Assembly (NCBI GenBank): GCA_037389465.1
Contig: JAZARR010000154.1
Coordinates: 620,001 to 684,000 of the forward strand
DNA from: Baylisascaris procyonis
Lineage: Eukaryota > Nematoda > Chromadorea > Rhabditida > Ascarididae
DNA length: 64,000 nucleotides
Direction of reading: 5' to 3'
Shown: in pieces, positions 61,188 to 64,000 of the stretch
Layout of the letters: each line of letters begins with the position of its first letter
How positions within the stretch are numbered: the first letter of the stretch is position 1
Program-made: the position numbers and the translations under genes
Notes under the pieces: model-generated
What the model was told of the DNA's origin: nothing
What the model saw: the letters and a program-made list of their open reading frames with translations, nothing else
The model's database searches: none

Positions 61188-64000
61188 TTAGCCGACAACG
61201 GAATCTTCGGAATGTTCAGCATTTGCTTCTTCTCGACACTCCCCGCGGGAAATTTTCATCGTTCGCATTGTTCTGGTCTTCCGGAGAATCGATTTCCTTA
61301 GTGGAGAAAAAATCATTTCTCGTTTACTTTCCGCTCTTTCCAGAATTTGCACCTCTTGGAGTGTCTTCTGTGGAACAGTATGGCCTCGTGTCGTTTTCTG
61401 CAGTCCCGCTCCTGTGTCTTCCATCTCTGGCAGTCGAAGTTGCACCTTCACTTGTTTCGTCCGCCGTTTAATTTGGCATCTACACGCCAGCACTGCGCCT
61501 ACTCCAAGTGCGATGAAGATGGAAACTGTTATTGTGGTTTTAATCGCGACACCACTGACGTCATCCAGAACTTCTTGAATTTTGTGTGTGGCCACGCCAA
61601 TTTCTCGTTCGGCTTTCCACAGTAGTCGTTCACCTTCATCACGTAGGGAATCAATTTCGCTTTCCCGTATCCCACTTGAAATTGTGCTACCTTCCTTGAA
61701 ACGTCTCATCTCTGCTGAAAGCATGGACAAGGCGAGGCTGATTCTTTCTTTCTCGATTGATGGCAAAGCTCCTGCTTTGAACGTTTGATGCTGAATTGCT
61801 GGGATATTTCTTGAAGAGAAGTTATCGAAGCTCTCTATCCCCTTTTCATTGCAAGGATAGATGAGCAATGAATTTGTGTCCCGTAGAATTGCGCAGACAT
61901 CTTCCCTTTGCAGTAGCATTCTCGCAGCCACGGTTGGAGGTGCCGCCTTAGCGTTGATTATGAGTGCATTCGTTAGGGGTCGCTCGACAAAGTTCGTCCT
62001 CTCGAGTACCTCACAGACGGTGCTATCGACAGCTTTGGCACCGCTTGCTGGATTTGGATCAGTTGGTAGTCCAGTTTGATCAGGCCAGTTGTCCGGTGTT
62101 TTTGAAATAAAAGAGGGTCCTTGCCACCACTGTAAGTTGTTAACGAGTTCTTCTGGTTTGAGACCTCGTGTTGCCAGGTCCGCTGGATTCAGATCTCCTG
62201 GTACGAAGCGAAATTGAACATTCTTTACGGCTCTGATTTTTTGTACTTGGTTTCGGACAAACCGATCTCGCTCATTGTTGAAAATTACCCAAGATAATGC
62301 AATTTGACTGTCGGACCACAAATACAGTGGAACGTTTAGATTCATTTGCCTGCTAACGTAATCGATTAGTCGGGAGCCTATAAGAATTCCTAGAAGCTCG
62401 AGACGCGCAATTGTCATCCCTTTGATGGGCGCTAGACGATTCTTTGACATGACAAGAGAAGAACCTTCTGTGGAGGTAGCGAACACTACGGACGCGTATG
62501 CCGCTTTAGAAGAGTCGACAAAGCAATGAAGAAACTTCGGTTGCCCAATTTGCCGTTTGATGCTAATAGGTTGACTATGCCATCCTTGAATAAGTGTTTT
62601 TGCTCGTTGAAACTCGGCTTTCTCGAGCGTATCGTCCCATCCGTACTCCATATGCCAGAGAGTTTGGATGAAGACCTTGATCGGCAGCGTTGCTGGTGTG
62701 AGATACCCAAGTGGGTCGAATACGCTGGCTACCCACGATAGCAACGTTCGCTTTGTCATGTCACCGAACTCGAATTTTTTGAATATAAACGAAATTTTGT
62801 CTGTGCGCACGTCCCATGGGATGCCGAGAATTTTTGCATTTGTCTCGTTTTGACGATCCTCTACTTTCCAACGCTCTCGAAGTGCTGCGGAATTTGAATT
62901 TAACTCTCGTAGATTCATTCCCGCAAGTTGGAACAGTTTCTTGCTTGCATCGCATTTCTTCGCAGCCTCTTCAATAGTTGCTGCTGTGAGCATAATGTTG
63001 TCCACGTACATGTTGTGCAGCAGCTCCTGTGCAACAGCTGAGTCGTTGTGGAGTTTGAGGTGATGGCGAACTGTAGTCGCGAGAAGAGAAGGTGAAGCGA
63101 TCACGCCGAATGGGATTCTCGCGAACCGAAATATACGCAGATTGTCCCTCGTCAGTTGGCTGTTCAGATTCTTCAGCCATAAGAAGCGTGTAGAATCGCG
63201 ATCACTTTCTCTCAAACCGATCTGTAAAAAGGCTTTCTCCAAATCTCCTATGACTACTACTGTCGGAATTCGGAACCGCAGTAAAATACCTGTCAAATCA
63301 GGGAGATATATTGGTCCTCGTAAGATCGCTTCATTCAAACTATAACCGTTTTTTCTCATTTTGCTCGACGCGTCGTAAACGAGTCGAATTTTCGTTGTGT
63401 TACTCGTTGGTTTTACAACAGCTTGAATGGGCATATAGTACGTACGCTTCTGTTCGGGTTTGTTTGTAACATCTTCGATGATACCTGCCTCCAACTGCTG
63501 CTTGAGAAGTTTGTCGCATTGTAGGAGCAGTTCTGGGTTCAATTGCAGCCGCTTGATAGTCGAAATGAACCTCTGCAGGCAAAGTGCGTAGTTATCATGA
63601 AAGTGAATTTCATCCTTCCATGGCCACCCGACACTGTAACGACCAGCCACAAATTCAATGGTGTCCTCGAACTTTTGCAAGGCCACGTCGTCATCCGTAG
63701 TCGTTGGATCTTCCTTGATACCAATAAGTTCCAGCTTCCAGAAGTCTTCTATAGGGTCATTCGTTAGAATAGGTAGCGATGTAGAAGACGTTGAGTAGTA
63801 ACAGCCCGTCGCTGGTAGTAGCTGGCCTTTGCCGCATAAGAGGGGGCCAACTATAGATTTGATCAGGGTGAAGCCCGATGGCAACTTCTGGGCAGAAGAA
63901 AGATCAACGAGCTCACTAAATTGGTCTATTCCAATTAGGAGTGATGGAGTTTCGGCATGTGTACATAATTTTACAATGTCTTGTTGTAAGGGAACGTTTG
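60760..64000 (-). mobile_element. Bel/Pao LTR retrotransposon, 3' portion, integrase-less
   Basis: The element runs off the right edge, so the 5' LTR, gag and most of the protease lie outside. Coding ends at 61188. The following GC-richer 60760-61187 is a candidate 3' untranslated/LTR region, but with only one end visible I cannot define LTR borders. Bel/Pao elements with env-like third frames are known in nematodes (Tas of Ascaris, some Cer elements). No integrase domain is seen between RNase H and the env-like tail, so this copy should not be autonomous. The left boundary is a guess. Confidence 0.7.
61188..64000 (-). CDS. Bel/Pao polyprotein fused in frame to an env-like C-terminus (partial)
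   Basis: One open frame of about 936 codons from the window edge to a stop at 61188; there is no true start inside the window. In order: end of the aspartic protease (LLIGIDQFSELV, then LPSGFTLIKSIVGPLLCGKG); reverse transcriptase with KIRLVYDASSK, GDLEKAFLQIGL (motif A), RIPFGVIASPSLLATT (motif B) and MYVDNIMLTA (motif C, YVDN); the Pao A17 region with WVASVFDPLGYLTPATLPIK; RNase H with RLELLGILIG and LWSDSQIALSWV; and GDLNPADLATRGL. The zinc-binding and catalytic integrase regions that normally follow are absent. After about 62.0 kb the frame has a Cys-containing env-like segment, a hydrophobic span at about 61484-61545 (TVSIFIALGVGAVLAC) and a basic cytoplasmic tail. No stop or frameshift interrupts it, so the copy is young or the fusion frame is kept. 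Confidence 0.85.
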   Translation of the reverse strand, partial: NVPLQQDIVKLCTHAETPSLLIGIDQFSELVDLSSAQKLPSGFTLIKSIVGPLLCGKGQLLPATGCYYSTSSTSLPILTNDPIEDFWKLELIGIKEDPTTTDDDVALQKFEDTIEFVAGRYSVGWPWKDEIHFHDNYALCLQRFISTIKRLQLNPELLLQCDKLLKQQLEAGIIEDVTNKPEQKRTYYMPIQAVVKPTSNTTKIRLVYDASSKMRKNGYSLNEAILRGPIYLPDLTGILLRFRIPTVVVIGDLEKAFLQIGLRESDRDSTRFLWLKNLNSQLTRDNLRIFRFARIPFGVIASPSLLATTVRHHLKLHNDSAVAQELLHNMYVDNIMLTAATIEEAAKKCDASKKLFQLAGMNLRELNSNSAALRERWKVEDRQNETNAKILGIPWDVRTDKISFIFKKFEFGDMTKRTLLSWVASVFDPLGYLTPATLPIKVFIQTLWHMEYGWDDTLEKAEFQRAKTLIQGWHSQPISIKRQIGQPKFLHCFVDSSKAAYASVVFATSTEGSSLVMSKNRLAPIKGMTIARLELLGILIGSRLIDYVSRQMNLNVPLYLWSDSQIALSWVIFNNERDRFVRNQVQKIRAVKNVQFRFVPGDLNPADLATRGLKPEELVNNLQWWQGPSFISKTPDNWPDQTGLPTDPNPASGAKAVDSTVCEVLERTNFVERPLTNALIINAKAAPPTVAARMLLQREDVCAILRDTNSLLIYPCNEKGIESFDNFSSRNIPAIQHQTFKAGALPSIEKERISLALSMLSAEMRRFKEGSTISSGIRESEIDSLRDEGERLLWKAEREIGVATHKIQEVLDDVSGVAIKTTITVSIFIALGVGAVLACRCQIKRRTKQVKVQLRLPEMEDTGAGLQKTTRGHTVPQKTLQEVQILERAESKREMIFSPLRKSILRKTRTMRTMKISRGECREEANAEHSEDSVVG

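Overview
The window is AT-rich eukaryotic DNA, most likely from a nematode, and probably a parasite with expanded introns. The evidence is short TTTCAG, TTTTAG and AAG 3' splice sites, very short 5' leaders placed directly after splice-acceptor-like sites (a pattern expected of spliced-leader trans-splicing), one gene pair with operon-like spacing, and a Bel/Pao retroelement with an env-like C-terminus. No species can be named from the sequence alone. All gene models below were assembled by eye from homology, splice signals and codon phase.

Layout. 1-7.8 kb holds no gene I can support. 7.8-19.0 kb is a minus-strand block. MRPL44 (mitochondrial large-subunit protein mL44) runs from 19,027 down to 9,238. 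It is followed about 330 bp downstream by a small unrecognised gene (8,909 to 7,792), in an operon-like arrangement. The 6.27-kb second intron of MRPL44 contains a complete second gene on the same strand: MCCC2, the beta subunit of 3-methylcrotonyl-CoA carboxylase (16,108 to 13,700). 19.1-23.1 kb is a divergent intergenic region with a G-run and one coding-like fragment. 23,163-28,416 (+) is a nine-exon A-type cyclin of about 461 aa. 28.4-32.3 kb is a convergent intergenic region with a possible decayed retroelement. 56,899 down to about 32,266 (-) is a 25-exon P4-ATPase phospholipid flippase of the ATP8A/TAT-1 type. Its exon phases agree throughout and total about 1,174 aa. 57-61 kb is mostly empty. 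61,188-64,000 (-) is the 3' part of a Bel/Pao element whose open frame runs from protease through RT and RNase H straight into an env-like membrane tail, with no integrase. It continues past the window edge.

The host genes are housekeeping: mitochondrial translation (MRPL44), leucine catabolism in mitochondria (MCCC2), S/G2/M cell-cycle control (cyclin A) and membrane lipid asymmetry (TAT-1). The two mitochondrial genes are interleaved, which may be regulatory or coincidental. The points most worth a second look are the same-strand nested pair, the operon-like unknown gene, the integrase-less pol-env fusion frame, tiny exons (27 nt in cyclin A, a possible 8 nt in MRPL44), and the many scattered polypurine/polypyrimidine tracts.
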